64,000 bases of DNA, taken from Pseudoalteromonas holothuriae (GTDB taxonomy: Bacteria; Pseudomonadota; Gammaproteobacteria; Enterobacterales; Alteromonadaceae). The notes beneath the pieces are model-generated. The model was not told the origin of the DNA. It saw only the letters and a program-made list of their open reading frames with translations, and searched no databases. The stretch spans positions 1-64,000 of the forward strand of contig NZ_CAMAPC010000005.1 of assembly GCF_945859825.1 (NCBI RefSeq), in the 5' to 3' direction. Shown here piece by piece: positions 36,201 through 44,866 of this stretch. The translations under genes were made by a program, and so were the position numbers. Each line of letters begins with the position of its first letter. The first letter of the stretch is position 1.

Positions 36201-36494
36201 GGCCTATTCCTTTAACAAACTCTGAATGTCAGTAGCAGCATACCAGTATTTTGAATAAATAGGATTTTAAGACTCGATTTAAGCTGGTTATAGATAGCTT
36301 CTAAGCATCTGCTATCAAAACCACATCGAGCGCTATATTACCCATAACCTGTCAGTTTTTATGCAAAAAAGCTAAAGTAATCTCGATCAACTTACTTCCT
36401 TATTTAAATTAGCTATTCACCGTTGTTTTATTTTCATTGTAAATATAGGATGGTAAGTTAAATCGTTAATAATAAAGTAATTCAAGGAAGTTCT

Positions 36495-36719
36495 ATGACT
36501 CAGTACGACGAATATAAAGTAATTCATGTAGTTGAAGGTGGATGTGGTACGTTACTACTGGGTTCAAGCGGCCTGCCACTCAAAAAGCTAGAAGCAACCC
36601 TTAACCATGAAGCCCAAGATGGTTGGCAACTTGTATTCCAAGTAATAGAAAATAAGCGCTTTTTGCTATTTTGGAGCCGCGAAGCCGTTATATTAACACT
36701 CGGTAGAAAACGTGCTTAA
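36495..36719 (+). CDS. DUF4177 small protein
   Basis: A 74-residue protein of the DUF4177 type: an N-terminal strand (YDEYKVIHV), a central LEATLNHEAQDGWQLVFQVI segment with the conserved Gly-Trp, and a C-terminal strand ending in LFWSREAVILTLGR. The function of the family is unknown. AAGGA precedes the ATG. The yidD start codon overlaps its last codons, so the two are translationally coupled. Confidence 0.75.
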   Translation: MTQYDEYKVIHVVEGGCGTLLLGSSGLPLKKLEATLNHEAQDGWQLVFQVIENKRFLLFWSREAVILTLGRKRA

Positions 36720-36936
36720 ACGTTTTACCCTCTCTGCCATTCGCACATATCAAGCCAATGGCGGAGCAAAAGCACATTTTAATTTATCTTGTAACTTTAC
36801 CCCGTCATGTTCGGAGTATACGCATCAAGCCATTAGTAAATATGGCTTATGTAAGGGCTTATGGTGGGGGTTTAAGCGCATTCGCCGTTGCAATGACCCT
36901 GACTGTATTGATGTAAAGTCTGACCCTCTACCTTAG
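36712..36936 (+). CDS. yidD: YidD-like membrane protein insertion efficiency factor
   Basis: A 74-residue protein of the YidD family. The hallmark CNFTPSCSEYTHQAISKYG (about residues 29-47), the following GLWWGFKRIRRCNDPDC and the extra cysteines are clear. YidD helps insertion of inner-membrane proteins and is normally coded next to rpmH, rnpA and yidC. Here it is in an unrelated place, so it is likely an additional copy. The GTG start overlaps the preceding DUF4177 gene by 8 nt. Confidence 0.85.
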   Translation: MLKRFTLSAIRTYQANGGAKAHFNLSCNFTPSCSEYTHQAISKYGLCKGLWWGFKRIRRCNDPDCIDVKSDPLP

Positions 36937-36947
36937 GACAAATAATA

Positions 36948-37319
36948 ATGGATGATACAAGTTTAAGAGCCAGAGAAGAGGCGCTACGTGACGACGTTTC
37001 GTCATTATCAAAAGACGCTCGCAAACGCTATTACCAGCTTGAACAAAAGCTTGTCAAAGACCCAGATACGTATGCTGTGTTAAATTACTTTTTTGCCGCA
37101 GGATTACACCACTTCTACCTCGGAAAAATGCTTCGTGGTTTTATAAATTTGATACTCATGCTGATAGGCTTAGCGACCTTTGCTATTGGTGGCTGGGTTC
37201 TCATAGTATTGGTTTTTTTAATTGAACTACCACAGCTATTTAGAAGCCAGAAAATAGTTAGGAAACATAATATTAAAGTAATGGAAGACGTTATTCATGA
37301 ACTCAAGCCTAGAGACTAG
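36948..37319 (+). CDS. TM2-domain membrane protein
   Basis: A 123-residue protein with a charged N-terminal half and a TM2 domain from about residue 41: YFFAAGLHHFYLGKMLRGF, then two closely spaced membrane helices. TM2 proteins are widespread and of unknown function. It lies 11 nt after yidD, and its end overlaps the start of the M48 peptidase gene by 23 nt, so the four genes from 36495 form one operon concerned with the membrane, by inference. Confidence 0.8.
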   Translation: MDDTSLRAREEALRDDVSSLSKDARKRYYQLEQKLVKDPDTYAVLNYFFAAGLHHFYLGKMLRGFINLILMLIGLATFAIGGWVLIVLVFLIELPQLFRSQKIVRKHNIKVMEDVIHELKPRD

Positions 37320-38064
37320 AATTAACGCACAGCAGCAAAAACAGTGGCTTTGGATAATAGTCAGTGCGCTGATTGTAGTCGTATTTGCAGGCTACCAATT
37401 TTACACCCAATCAATTCCTTATCTGGCTGAGAAAATCGCCGCAGCCATTCCCAAATCGATTTATCAAGCAATAGATGAAAATAGCCTGACCACATTAGAT
37501 GATTCAGAGCTTAAGAGTACCAAGCTAAGCGAGGCAAAACAGCAAGAACTCCAACTACTATTTGATAAGTTAGTCAAAGATAAAGCAGATAGTGAACGTG
37601 AGTTTAAGTTAAAATTTCGCAATTGGAATGACCAAGCAAATGCCATGGCACTAGCCAATGGCACCGTTGTGATAACCGACGCGATGGTTAATCTCACTAC
37701 TGATCAGCAAGAACTAAGCGCCGTGTTGCTGCATGAAATTGGCCATGTTGAACACAACCATGTGATGGAATCGCTTGTGAGTTCATCGATTGTGTACGTG
37801 AGTTTATCTTTTTTGCTCGGAGACATTTCTGCCGTCTCAAATATCGCACTACAAGGCACTGTGGTAGGTATACACAACAGCTATTCAAGACAAGCAGAAC
37901 TTGAAGCAGATAAATATGCTTTAACTAAACTCAATGCGCTATACGGCAGCGACCAAGCAATTAAATCCGTCTTAACGAAACTAGAAAAAGAGCATAACAG
38001 TGAGTTCAGCTGGTTAAGTACACACCCAAGTTTTGAAGAGCGTATAGATAAAATTGACAAATAA
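37297..38064 (+). CDS. M48-family membrane zinc metallopeptidase
   Basis: A 255-residue peptidase. One N-terminal membrane helix (about residues 15-35) is followed by an M48 domain with the zinc site HEIGHVEHNH near residue 147 and the third ligand Glu in ELEADKYAL (about residue 203). The C-terminal THPSFEERI motif is characteristic of M48. Such peptidases act on misfolded envelope proteins. It is coded in an operon with TM2 and YidD proteins, which fits membrane quality control. Confidence 0.88.
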   Translation: MNSSLETRINAQQQKQWLWIIVSALIVVVFAGYQFYTQSIPYLAEKIAAAIPKSIYQAIDENSLTTLDDSELKSTKLSEAKQQELQLLFDKLVKDKADSEREFKLKFRNWNDQANAMALANGTVVITDAMVNLTTDQQELSAVLLHEIGHVEHNHVMESLVSSSIVYVSLSFLLGDISAVSNIALQGTVVGIHNSYSRQAELEADKYALTKLNALYGSDQAIKSVLTKLEKEHNSEFSWLSTHPSFEERIDKIDK

Positions 38065-38144
38065 AGTATTTTAAAAACAACAATCCATTCAACTTATAGG
38101 TGCCCTCTAAGAGAATCTGCCACACAAAAGAAGTTTAACTATAT

Positions 38145-38642
38145 TTAATAAACAGCATTATCGTAACTGTACTTTTGCATCGCATAATCATTAGGATACT
38201 CATTGATAGCCTTGCGCTTTATCACTTTATTAGTAACATTTAACATATAGTTTTTGGCTGCAAGTTGTTCGTCATAGTAGTATTTTTGCATTGAAAAATC
38301 ATGTAAATACTCAGATTGTGCGAGCCTCTTCACTTCATAATCACTTACTGATTTCATGTAGTGCTTAGCGGCAAGTTGCTCATCGTAAATATGCTTTTGC
38401 ATTGCAAAGTCATTCGGGTATTCACGCCTAGAAAATGCCTTAACACCTTGATCAGTTACATTAATTAAATAGTTATAGGCCCTTACTTGCTCATTATAAA
38501 CATAAGTTTGCATTTCACGATCATTGGGATATTCAGAAGCAGCAAATTGTTTAATCCTGTTTTCTACTGATGAGGCATTAACTATAAATGGGGTTGAAAA
38601 AGTGAACGTAATAGTTAGCACAATCAAAATAAACTTCATCAT
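38145..38642 (-). CDS. Secreted protein of 37-residue tandem repeats
   Basis: A 165-residue protein with a signal peptide (about residues 1-23) followed by three and a half tandem repeats of 37 residues. Each repeat holds EYPNDxxMQKxxYDEQ and AAKxYMxxV, rich in Tyr, Gln and charged residues and probably helical. No family was recognised; the repeats recall short sequences in secreted proteins where DUF-type helical repeats bind a partner. It is a single gene converging on the M48 operon. The DNA repeat (111 bp) could change copy number. Confidence 0.7.
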   Translation of the reverse strand: MMKFILIVLTITFTFSTPFIVNASSVENRIKQFAASEYPNDREMQTYVYNEQVRAYNYLINVTDQGVKAFSRREYPNDFAMQKHIYDEQLAAKHYMKSVSDYEVKRLAQSEYLHDFSMQKYYYDEQLAAKNYMLNVTNKVIKRKAINEYPNDYAMQKYSYDNAVY

Positions 38643-39021
38643 TCATCCTTAAATGTCTTTTTGATCATTCTATAGAAGTTTAATATTTGTTCAACTCGTA
38701 GTTTTAAGGTTAGAGTTTTAAGGTTATAGTTTTAGGTTCAAGTCTAAATTTTTGACGTAGCATACTATAGCCCCCACAAACTCTGATCTTATTGGTCTTG
38801 TCATTGTTCTCTAAACATATTGATGGGTTGGATAATACATGTAGTTTATACAACGAAAAAGAACTAAACAGACAAAACAGGGTCTGGCCCAACAACATGG
38901 AGCCTAATCTCATAACAGTTAACGCAAAAAATTAACCACTCATTGACACGTACCTAAAAAGGCATACTATTAGTAATGTAGTACTTAAAAATAAATATCT
39001 CACTCTACACAAGGAAACGTT
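38643..39021. other. Intergenic region with short tandem repeats and a transposon-end-like motif
   Basis: Three 14-bp units of the type AGTTTTAAGGTTAK lie at 38700-38738. Around 38864-38880 is GAAAAAGAACTAAACAGACAA, almost the same as sequence at 40132-40149 beside the transposase remnant; it probably marks another decayed element. The region also holds the promoter of the gene at 39022. A possible reading frame at 38710-38913 has no supporting features. Confidence 0.45.
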
Positions 39022-39591
39022 ATGAAAAGTAGACTACTAGGGTTTGGATCATTAGCGCTGTTAGCTATATCCGCATTCAATGCAAATGCAGGTGGCGATC
39101 CCGTTAACTGTAGAACACAAACAACTTATCAGACTGTATATTTTGGTTCAGCAAGCTGCTATACACAAGGTACATGGTTACAAGAATACATACACAGCTC
39201 GATATTTAGTCAAGTTCACCTTTCCGAAATTTCAAATGGAAAACGACTCAGTTGTTCGGCAACATTAAATCAACAAAGGCAAGAACCTGTCACATCTGAA
39301 GTATGTGATTACACTCCAAATGCTTCTTTGTCTCTTTATCGTTTTGAAGGTGACACTTCAGCCAGTGTTACACTCAGGGGCAGCGATCAAGATGGTAGCA
39401 TCACCAAATATGAACTTTGGGTAGATGGAGTACGAAAAAGCAGTAATACCGCAACTTTATATGGTAATCAGGGTGATACTTTTACTGTAAGAGGTCGCGT
39501 GACAGATAACGATGGTTATACTACTGAAACATCGAGAACTGTCACACTAATATTCCGTCCACCAGCCAGATGTGGCAAGTATTTATGCTAA
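39022..39591 (+). CDS. Secreted protein with an Ig/PKD-like domain
   Basis: A 189-residue protein with a signal peptide (about residues 1-23, ending NANA). The mature N-terminus has several cysteines. The C-terminal 85 residues form a PKD/Ig-like beta domain (SVTLRGSDQDGSITKYELWVDG, then NQGDTFTVRGRVTDNDG), the fold often used for substrate binding by secreted marine enzymes. No catalytic domain is attached. AAGGA precedes the start. Role unknown. Confidence 0.65.
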   Translation: MKSRLLGFGSLALLAISAFNANAGGDPVNCRTQTTYQTVYFGSASCYTQGTWLQEYIHSSIFSQVHLSEISNGKRLSCSATLNQQRQEPVTSEVCDYTPNASLSLYRFEGDTSASVTLRGSDQDGSITKYELWVDGVRKSSNTATLYGNQGDTFTVRGRVTDNDGYTTETSRTVTLIFRPPARCGKYLC

Positions 39592-40387
39592 TAGCATAAA
39601 ATAGCGAGTGCCAAGCTAAGCTTATAGTTTACTTGGCCTATCTCAAAAGCTTTTAGCTTTAACAACTTTTAGTATAGTTACGAACTTAGTCGAAAAACTT
39701 ATTCGTGGATCAAAAATAGCGACTGGTTTAGGGACTTGCTCTCTTCAGTTTTGTTTTGCCCACCATGCGCTAAATTAAACGCAGTCAACAGGTCAGTTCT
39801 TTTCTTTGCTATTATTCGGCGAATACGTGAATAATGCAGGTAAAGTACTCCCTCAACTCTTTTTGACTGAATCAGCCAGATGCGTAGACCAACTGTATTA
39901 CTTTATTTCAGTCTCTGCAGCTTTGCTCATACTACTGCAAAGTCAAAGCTTGTAGGCGTTTTTGGTATTTCAGTCAAACTCATACTCAAATCATCCATTG
40001 TAGATAAATAAAACTGCACAAGTGCATCACTGCCTAAAAACACTTGATTAGTAACATTTATCCAAAAATTTACCCCTTTACCATTTGCTACAAACTCAGC
40101 AAATCGTCTTTGTGCAAGTGGCCGATTTGATGAAAAAGAACTAAAAAGACAAGAAACTAGCCATAACCCTGAGGTTCTGATATTTCTTATCGTTAATTTT
40201 AAACATCATTTTAGCTTACTTCTTAAGGGTCAGGTCTAATGAAATGACGAGCGGAGTCTAAGGCTACAAATTTTCGAGTAAGTTAACAGCGCTAACACCT
40301 GTAGGGGCGCTGAATTAAGCTCCAGCATTGACTGTTTATGTGAAGTGTATAAGGGAGCATTATGCGCTCCCTTGTTTCCATTAAAAA
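39592..40387. other. Decayed intergenic stretch of about 800 nt
   Basis: Besides the transposase remnant described separately, there is GGGTCAGGTC at 40225-40234, the kind of motif that flanks REP-associated transposase genes, and an 8-bp hairpin AAGGGAGC/GCTCCCTT at 40351-40373 behind the next minus-strand gene. No intact gene was seen. Confidence 0.45.
39927..40140 (-). pseudogene. C-terminal remnant of a REP-associated (Y1-type) transposase
   Basis: On the minus strand an open frame of about 70 codons reads FSSNRPLAQRRFAEFVANG, then VFLGSDALV and a stop at 39927. This is the C-terminal pattern of REP-associated tyrosine transposases (RAYTs), which typically end RxxYxxFVxxG...QVFLGSExFV. 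The catalytic part is missing. The frame is fused upstream to GTCTTTTTAGTTC, a sequence like that at the 5' flank of such elements, which suggests an internal deletion. Confidence 0.55.
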
Positions 40388-40783
40388 TTAAGAATTTTTG
40401 AGTACAAGTTGATAAAGTTCACTAATTTTAAATGCTAGCTTGTCGGTGGCCGTTTGATACATAGCGCCATTTACAAAAGCTGTAGACAACTGATAAGTTG
40501 GGTCAAATGCGTCATTGACTAAAGTTTGCTTAAGATAGCTCTGAATGGTTGGTAAGTTTTCTGTACAAATCACATCTTGCAGTTTTACCGTGACAACTTT
40601 CACAAGGTCATCGCTTGCACACGTTTTGATAGCCAGCTCTAACTTACCATAAGTGTCGTCGCCGCACTCATCTTCAGAACCAACGGTGTAGCCATTGATA
40701 AAAACTTTTAAGTGTTGAAAACTCGGGTTAAAAACTGCTTGTTCATTAGTTGCTGTATCACAGCCACATAGCGTATTGCTCAT
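40388..40783 (-). CDS. Unrecognised cysteine-containing small protein
   Basis: A 131-residue soluble protein with GGAAA before its ATG. It has a Cys-rich start (LCGCDTATN), further cysteines in DECGD, KTCAS and VICTEN, and a helical C-terminus. No signal peptide, membrane segment or family was recognised. It lies in the same orientation as the effector bank and about 790 nt downstream of it, so a link to the eCIS is possible but unproved. Confidence 0.5.
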   Translation of the reverse strand: MSNTLCGCDTATNEQAVFNPSFQHLKVFINGYTVGSEDECGDDTYGKLELAIKTCASDDLVKVVTVKLQDVICTENLPTIQSYLKQTLVNDAFDPTYQLSTAFVNGAMYQTATDKLAFKISELYQLVLKNS

Positions 40784-40956
40784 AATATATTTCCTATTTT
40801 AACAGTAACTTATTGTTACCATCTGATAACGAAAAAATACTAAGTTTGTGAACTTAAAGTAGAGCCAAATGCATTATTTAAAGCGATATTGAGGGCAGTT
40901 GATGGCATGGTAAAGTACTAAAGAGACAAAAAGCAAAACCTGACTCCCTCGCCCTA

Positions 40957-40986
40957 TTCAACCATGTTCAACCATGTTCAACCATG
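40957..40986. repeat. Three tandem copies of TTCAACCATG
   Basis: Perfect 10-bp tandem copies at 40957, 40967 and 40977, followed by a partial TTCA. It lies about 55 nt upstream of the small membrane protein start at 41041 and could change length by slippage. Confidence 0.7.
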
Positions 40987-41040
40987 TTCATAAAATGCGC
41001 ACGAAGTGTGAGTTCAGCCAATAAAGATAGGAGAGAATCA

Positions 41041-41196
41041 ATGCCAAATTTAAACTCGCTGGCCTATGGGTTAATCTCTGTGTTACTCACACTGTGTACT
41101 GCTTTTGTATTCATTGACAATGGTAATCGCGCAATCGAGATCGCAAAAAGTAAGCCTCTACCATCTTATTTTAGGGTGTATGGCCATTCACCATAG
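41041..41196 (+). CDS. Small single-pass membrane peptide
   Basis: A 51-residue peptide. The ATG at 41041 is preceded by AGGAGAG at ideal spacing, which is why this start is taken rather than one further upstream. One hydrophobic helix (SLAYGLISVLLTLCTAFVFI, about residues 5-24) is followed by a short polar tail. No family recognised. It could be a toxin-like or regulatory small membrane protein, but nothing beyond the ribosome site and helix supports expression. Confidence 0.45.
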   Translation: MPNLNSLAYGLISVLLTLCTAFVFIDNGNRAIEIAKSKPLPSYFRVYGHSP

Positions 41197-41568
41197 GTAA
41201 CAGTTTTGTCTGACACACAATTTAAGTATGGAAAACAACCTTTTGATTTGTGTGATCACACAAATCAAATACGAATTTTATGAATACCCTTTTTCAACTA
41301 TCGGTATTCATGCCAAAGAAGAGGTATCAAGTGGCTTAGTTACACGGCTGACTAGCGATATAAAATATGTGATACCCGACAGCCGATTGTGTGGAGCTAT
41401 TATAAGTAAGTGCGTTCTATAAGACTAAATTTTGCACAGTCAATCTTCAGAGGTTAGGTATTGTCATTTGCTATTATTCCGCTGGTTGAAAATCCCCTCA
41501 ACAACAATGGAGAGCTGGTTAATTCACCCCAAAACTTTAACGCAAACTTTTTGGCAGAACTCACAAAG
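41197..41568. other. Intergenic region with a 28-bp perfect palindrome
   Basis: Apart from the palindrome at 41242-41269, no promoter, RNA gene or convincing reading frame was recognised. A 64-codon frame at 41228-41422 has no ribosome site and overlaps the palindrome. Confidence 0.4.
41242..41269. promoter_or_regulatory. 28-bp perfect palindrome
   Basis: The arm TTTGATTTGTGTGA is followed directly by its complement, with no spacer and a GATC at the centre. Half-sites TTTGATTTG resemble those of FNR/CRP-like regulators, but the usual spacer is absent. It may be an operator for the gene at 41041, or a cruciform-type site; unknown. Confidence 0.5.
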
Positions 41569-42132
41569 TTAGCTTTTTAGAACGCGCTCAAGGTATGCCT
41601 CTCCTTCTTTTTTATCATAAGCCGCCCCCATAGTAATTGCGTGTTCATAAGACTCCTTAAACTCTAACTTTTGGGCGCCTGTTTGCGTCCACATCCATTC
41701 ATAGCCAAATTCAACACCTGGCCATATAACGCAATCTAAGTCTGTTTTTGTGCCTTTTTTAGCAGAATTTACCGCTCTTGCTTGCTCGTTTAAAGCAAAC
41801 ACAAGTACAGACACACGTTCAGGAAATGCAATATTTTCATCAGAGTCAGACGCCTCTTCTTGGTTTTCTAGCGCCTTAGCTTTCACTTGCTGAGAAGCCC
41901 ACTCAAGGGCTGATCTGTAATCTATTGTTGTGTGAAACCTATCTGGATACCCCTTTTTATCCACAATAACAGCCGGTTTTTTTTGAAATGCGACCCCAGT
42001 TTCAACCGTTGTGCCATGATATATCACAGTTCCTTTAGGGATCACTTCTTCTGCTGCTCGCTCTGGTGGTACAAATCTTTGAATAGCAAAATTATTAGTG
42101 TGTTCTCTTTGTTTAAGCCTTTGCTGATACAT
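41569..42132 (-). CDS. Putative eCIS effector with ADP-ribosyltransferase-like domain
   Basis: A 187-residue protein that begins MYQQRLKQRE and carries IQR at residues 17-19, the leader plan shared by the effector bank. The rest resembles the small DUF3990-type ADP-ribosyltransferase-like fold: VIYHGT (about 37-41), FHTTIDYRSALEWAS (66-80, like the conserved FYTTxxxxQAxxWA), then a beta-rich end. The His-Gly-Thr and Thr-Thr motifs would bind NAD. No immunity gene is adjacent, consistent with an effector delivered to eukaryotes rather than to bacteria. The fold call is from short motifs and may be wrong. Confidence 0.55.
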   Translation of the reverse strand: MYQQRLKQREHTNNFAIQRFVPPERAAEEVIPKGTVIYHGTTVETGVAFQKKPAVIVDKKGYPDRFHTTIDYRSALEWASQQVKAKALENQEEASDSDENIAFPERVSVLVFALNEQARAVNSAKKGTKTDLDCVIWPGVEFGYEWMWTQTGAQKLEFKESYEHAITMGAAYDKKEGEAYLERVLKS

Positions 42133-42199
42133 ACCTCACCCATATTTTTTGACTATAAAGCTCACGATTAAGCACGTAAATGTTGTGCTTAAATAAAGC

Positions 42200-42268
42200 C
42201 GTAACTCATTATCGTTATCCAAAAATATCGCAACCTGCATGTGCTATTACCACTATCACTCAGTTACG
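42200..42268. repeat. Imperfect inverted repeat at the stop codon of the GNAT-like effector
   Basis: CGTAACT (42200-42206) is inverted as AGTTACG (42262-42268), with weaker pairing inside. One arm contains the stop codon of the gene at 42264. Length and place recall an integron attC site, but the inner arms pair poorly, so it is only a weak candidate. Confidence 0.3.
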
Positions 42269-43013
42269 TATCTTCACCTTGATAAATCCACCCAAGTTCA
42301 TGTAAATATCGAGCTGTACTAACAAGAAGGTCATCCGTGTTGGTAATATATGCCCCGGCATATCGCTGCAAATCGTTAGAAAGTTGCGGGTGACCAGACT
42401 CTTCATTTGCAGCTCTATTTTTTTGATACTCACCTTGTAATGCGAAGGTTGAGGGCGTATAGCTATCTGGGTGCTGTTTTCTGCCGCCAATTTCTCTAAG
42501 TAGATTTACGCGGTTTTTGTAGTCACCAATTTGAAAGCCAAACTTTTCATAAAATGCCCCATTATTCCCTTCGCCTGTCGCGGTGAGCGAAACTTGCAAT
42601 TTAGGTTTTTCTTTGGCCCATCTAGCTGCTACATTAAGGCCAATTACACCCAAGCCTTTGGCATTTTGGGAACTCGATATTTGCCCGATATAAGCTTGCT
42701 CACCTTGTTCACCCATCTGAACCATAGTGGTATATACTGAGCCTTCTTTATTTGTGTCTTGCCCACTTGAGACTGCTTTTCCTTTGTAGGTATCACCTGA
42801 CTCAATTGTTTTTAAAACTATCGCCTTACCTTTAGAGTCAACCATAGGCATTGCCCATTCTGCTCCTTCCATCACTCGTTGTATTACCGACGAACAAGTT
42901 TTCTCAGTGATGGTACCTAAAGACGTATGGCCTTTTACACTTTTATCTGGGTTATAGTAGCCAGATTGACTATCTGTGGTATTTTTGCTGATTTTTTGCT
43001 CTTGTGCATACAT
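42264..43013 (-). CDS. Putative eCIS effector with GNAT acetyltransferase-like domain
   Basis: A 249-residue protein starting MYAQEQKISK, with VIQR at residues 43-46 closing the leader. Residues about 100-165 show the GNAT pattern: AYIGQIS strand, NAKGLGV in place of the acetyl-CoA loop R/QxxGxG, a following helix, and AFYEKFGF (153-160), which is the typical end of motif B. An acetyltransferase delivered into a target cell would be unusual and interesting. The last 80 residues are not recognised. It lies upstream of the ART-like effector, separated by 131 nt. Confidence 0.55.
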   Translation of the reverse strand: MYAQEQKISKNTTDSQSGYYNPDKSVKGHTSLGTITEKTCSSVIQRVMEGAEWAMPMVDSKGKAIVLKTIESGDTYKGKAVSSGQDTNKEGSVYTTMVQMGEQGEQAYIGQISSSQNAKGLGVIGLNVAARWAKEKPKLQVSLTATGEGNNGAFYEKFGFQIGDYKNRVNLLREIGGRKQHPDSYTPSTFALQGEYQKNRAANEESGHPQLSNDLQRYAGAYITNTDDLLVSTARYLHELGWIYQGEDT

Positions 43014-43367
43014 AATAAAAAACCTACGCGATTTGATTAATTAAATTTACTTGATTTAAATCTTAGAACTGAGGCTGCAATGGACTGAATTTGCTTGCTA
43101 AAAAGTGACTTTTCAACAGCTACATAAAAGTGCACCAAGAGGTGGTATTGCCAAGTTAATGCAAACAAACCAAGACAGCCATATTTAAATTATAAAGTGA
43201 ACAAAATACATAAACTTTTGCCTTTGACATTTGTACGTCAAAAGCGCTTCTTCACATTATTTTTTGCTTGTATCAGAGTTATTTAGGCTTAATTACAAAG
43301 TATCAGGCGCAACTCCGCCTACTTCGTCAGCATAATAATGGTTTTCTGCTTGAGGTTATCGGATAGC
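43014..43367. other. Intergenic region between effector and transposase remnant
   Basis: About 350 nt with AT-rich sequence, the promoter side of the GNAT-like effector. A small hairpin AGGCG/CGCCT lies near 43308-43323, and on the minus strand it contains GGCGGAG, a partial match to the leader element at 33613 and 56355. Nothing else was recognised. Confidence 0.35.
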
Positions 43368-43598
43368 TTAGCCGAACAACTGCTTACAATGAACGATGCT
43401 TGCCCGCCGCTTTACTTCTAAATGTGCGTAGTAGCCATTAAGTTGATTGGGCCACCCTACTTCGCCTTTAAATACTTTGGTAAATTGTGTAGCGAGTTTT
43501 AGCCAGTTTTCAGGTGCAATGTTTAATCGCTCTAAGATAGGCAGAGTATGTTGCTCTATGTATCCGCGTTTATGAAAAGCGTAATCATCAAGGTTCAA
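43368..43598 (-). pseudogene. C-terminal remnant of a large Y1-type transposase
   Basis: About 76 codons ending at 43368. The stretch HTLPILERLNIAPENWLKLATQF followed by FKGEVGW matches, from memory, the C-terminal SPILxRLGLxxxxWLxLTxxFE pattern of the long IS200-like transposases common in Vibrio and Shewanella. The N-terminal catalytic part is absent. With the remnant at 39927 and the truncated integrase, it shows repeated mobile-element traffic through this region. Confidence 0.45.
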
Positions 43599-43708
43599 TG
43601 AACTGACACCTGATGAAGTTTACTTCGGTAAACAAAGATACGTGGCATGACTAGATCAATCACTTAAGAACGTTGTTGATATGGCCAACCAATGGGGTCT
43701 ACTTCTGA

Positions 43709-44626
43709 TTACCAAATATAAACTCCACCATTGTGACCATGCTTTGCATGCACTTCCATGTCAACTAGTACCATATCATATTGATTTGGGAGATGATGCC
43801 AAGTCCAAGTCCCAACTCGATTTGGTTTTGTGCCGTGATTAATGTAATAAAGCATATCAGCCATAGCAAAATGTTGATCTCGATTTTCTTTATCGAACTT
43901 TTGTCCAGCACGAGGGCAAGCAACTGTTTTCTTTTTATGAGGATCATAAATCGTCTGATTAATCTTTCCATTAGTCATCATTAATGCCAAGTTCACAAAA
44001 GAGTTAGGTTTGTTATTCTTTTTGACGCTCGACTCTCCCAACCCTCTATCAAAATCGATGCTAGCGTCAGGTTTGTCCTTTTTAAACAACATTTTTTTGT
44101 ACTTACCATAGTTCTTTGGTCCAGAAAAACCTGGGTTTCGTTTTTGCTGTATCACAACTTGACTCCCATCCAATTCATTAGGATCACTGTGCATTTCATA
44201 GCCATGATCATGCGAACCTGAATCAACAAATGAATCTATAAACTCCGATTTTGTGGTCACTCCCATTGCCATGTATTCATTGAATATTTCCACCACTTCA
44301 TCACCGCCATAGGACTCTAAGCCAACATAGGAACCTAAAATATTTTTAAAAGCAGAAAAGGCGTCATAGTGTGTTCCACCAAGCTTGAACTTTCTCCATA
44401 CATCATCAAGCTCCCAATCTAAATAAGGACCATCCCCAGCTTTGATTAAGAACACGCCCCAATCTTTCGAGCTTTCAGCATAACCAACTAACTCTCCTAT
44501 GGGTTTTCTCGCTCTTTGTATCACAGAACGGGCTTTTCCCTGTTTAGGTATAAATTGGAAATTTGTATTTTTATTGAAATCGGAATGAGTGATTGCACTC
44601 TCCCGCTCATCTTTATATGCATACAT
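43709..44626 (-). CDS. Putative eCIS effector with C-terminal WHH nuclease
   Basis: A 305-residue protein from the ATG at 44626, chosen because AAAGG precedes it and it gives the MYA start shared by the other effectors (a further upstream frame to 44728 lacks a ribosome site). VIQR lies near residue 37. The last 40 residues carry TWTWHHLPNQYDMVLVD, ending EVHAKHGHNGGV, the His-rich pattern of the WHH branch of HNH/ENDO VII nucleases found as polymorphic toxin tips. It therefore probably cuts DNA in the target. The central 200 residues are not recognised. No immunity gene follows. Confidence 0.72.
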   Translation of the reverse strand: MYAYKDERESAITHSDFNKNTNFQFIPKQGKARSVIQRARKPIGELVGYAESSKDWGVFLIKAGDGPYLDWELDDVWRKFKLGGTHYDAFSAFKNILGSYVGLESYGGDEVVEIFNEYMAMGVTTKSEFIDSFVDSGSHDHGYEMHSDPNELDGSQVVIQQKRNPGFSGPKNYGKYKKMLFKKDKPDASIDFDRGLGESSVKKNNKPNSFVNLALMMTNGKINQTIYDPHKKKTVACPRAGQKFDKENRDQHFAMADMLYYINHGTKPNRVGTWTWHHLPNQYDMVLVDMEVHAKHGHNGGVYIW

Positions 44627-44761
44627 ATTTAACGGCCTTTTGGGTAGGATGAAGTCTGAACATTCGTTTTTGGAAGATTTGGGGTTACATTGCTTGAGGG
44701 TCTGCTTCGGGGTCAAAGTTAATGCCATTAGGTGATCAAAGCTGGGGAGAATATGCAGTTT

Positions 44762-44789
44762 AATGGCTTTTAGGTTTTGTTATGGGCTT
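44762..44789 (-). repeat. 28-bp direct repeat, half attC-like copy
   Basis: These 28 bp are identical to 46305-46332. Here only the half with GTTATGGGC and TTTTAGG is present; the partner half is missing, so it looks like a broken copy of the attC-like site behind the 450-residue effector gene. Confidence 0.6.
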
Positions 44790-44866
44790 CGACATCATTG
44801 ATCTTTGGCCACGAACAACAGACATCGTTGGCATCATTCTAGTTTTGCGTTTCAACATATCTTTTA

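Noticed and set aside
38710..38913. 67-codon minus-strand frame
   Set aside because: It covers short tandem repeats and a transposon-end-like motif; no ribosome site and no plausible protein features.
41242..41269. CRP binding site
   Set aside because: It contains TGTGA and TCACA, but without the 6-nt spacer CRP needs, so it is reported only as an unexplained palindrome.
41228..41422. 64-codon plus-strand frame
   Set aside because: It overlaps the 28-bp palindrome and lacks a ribosome site; composition is not protein-like.
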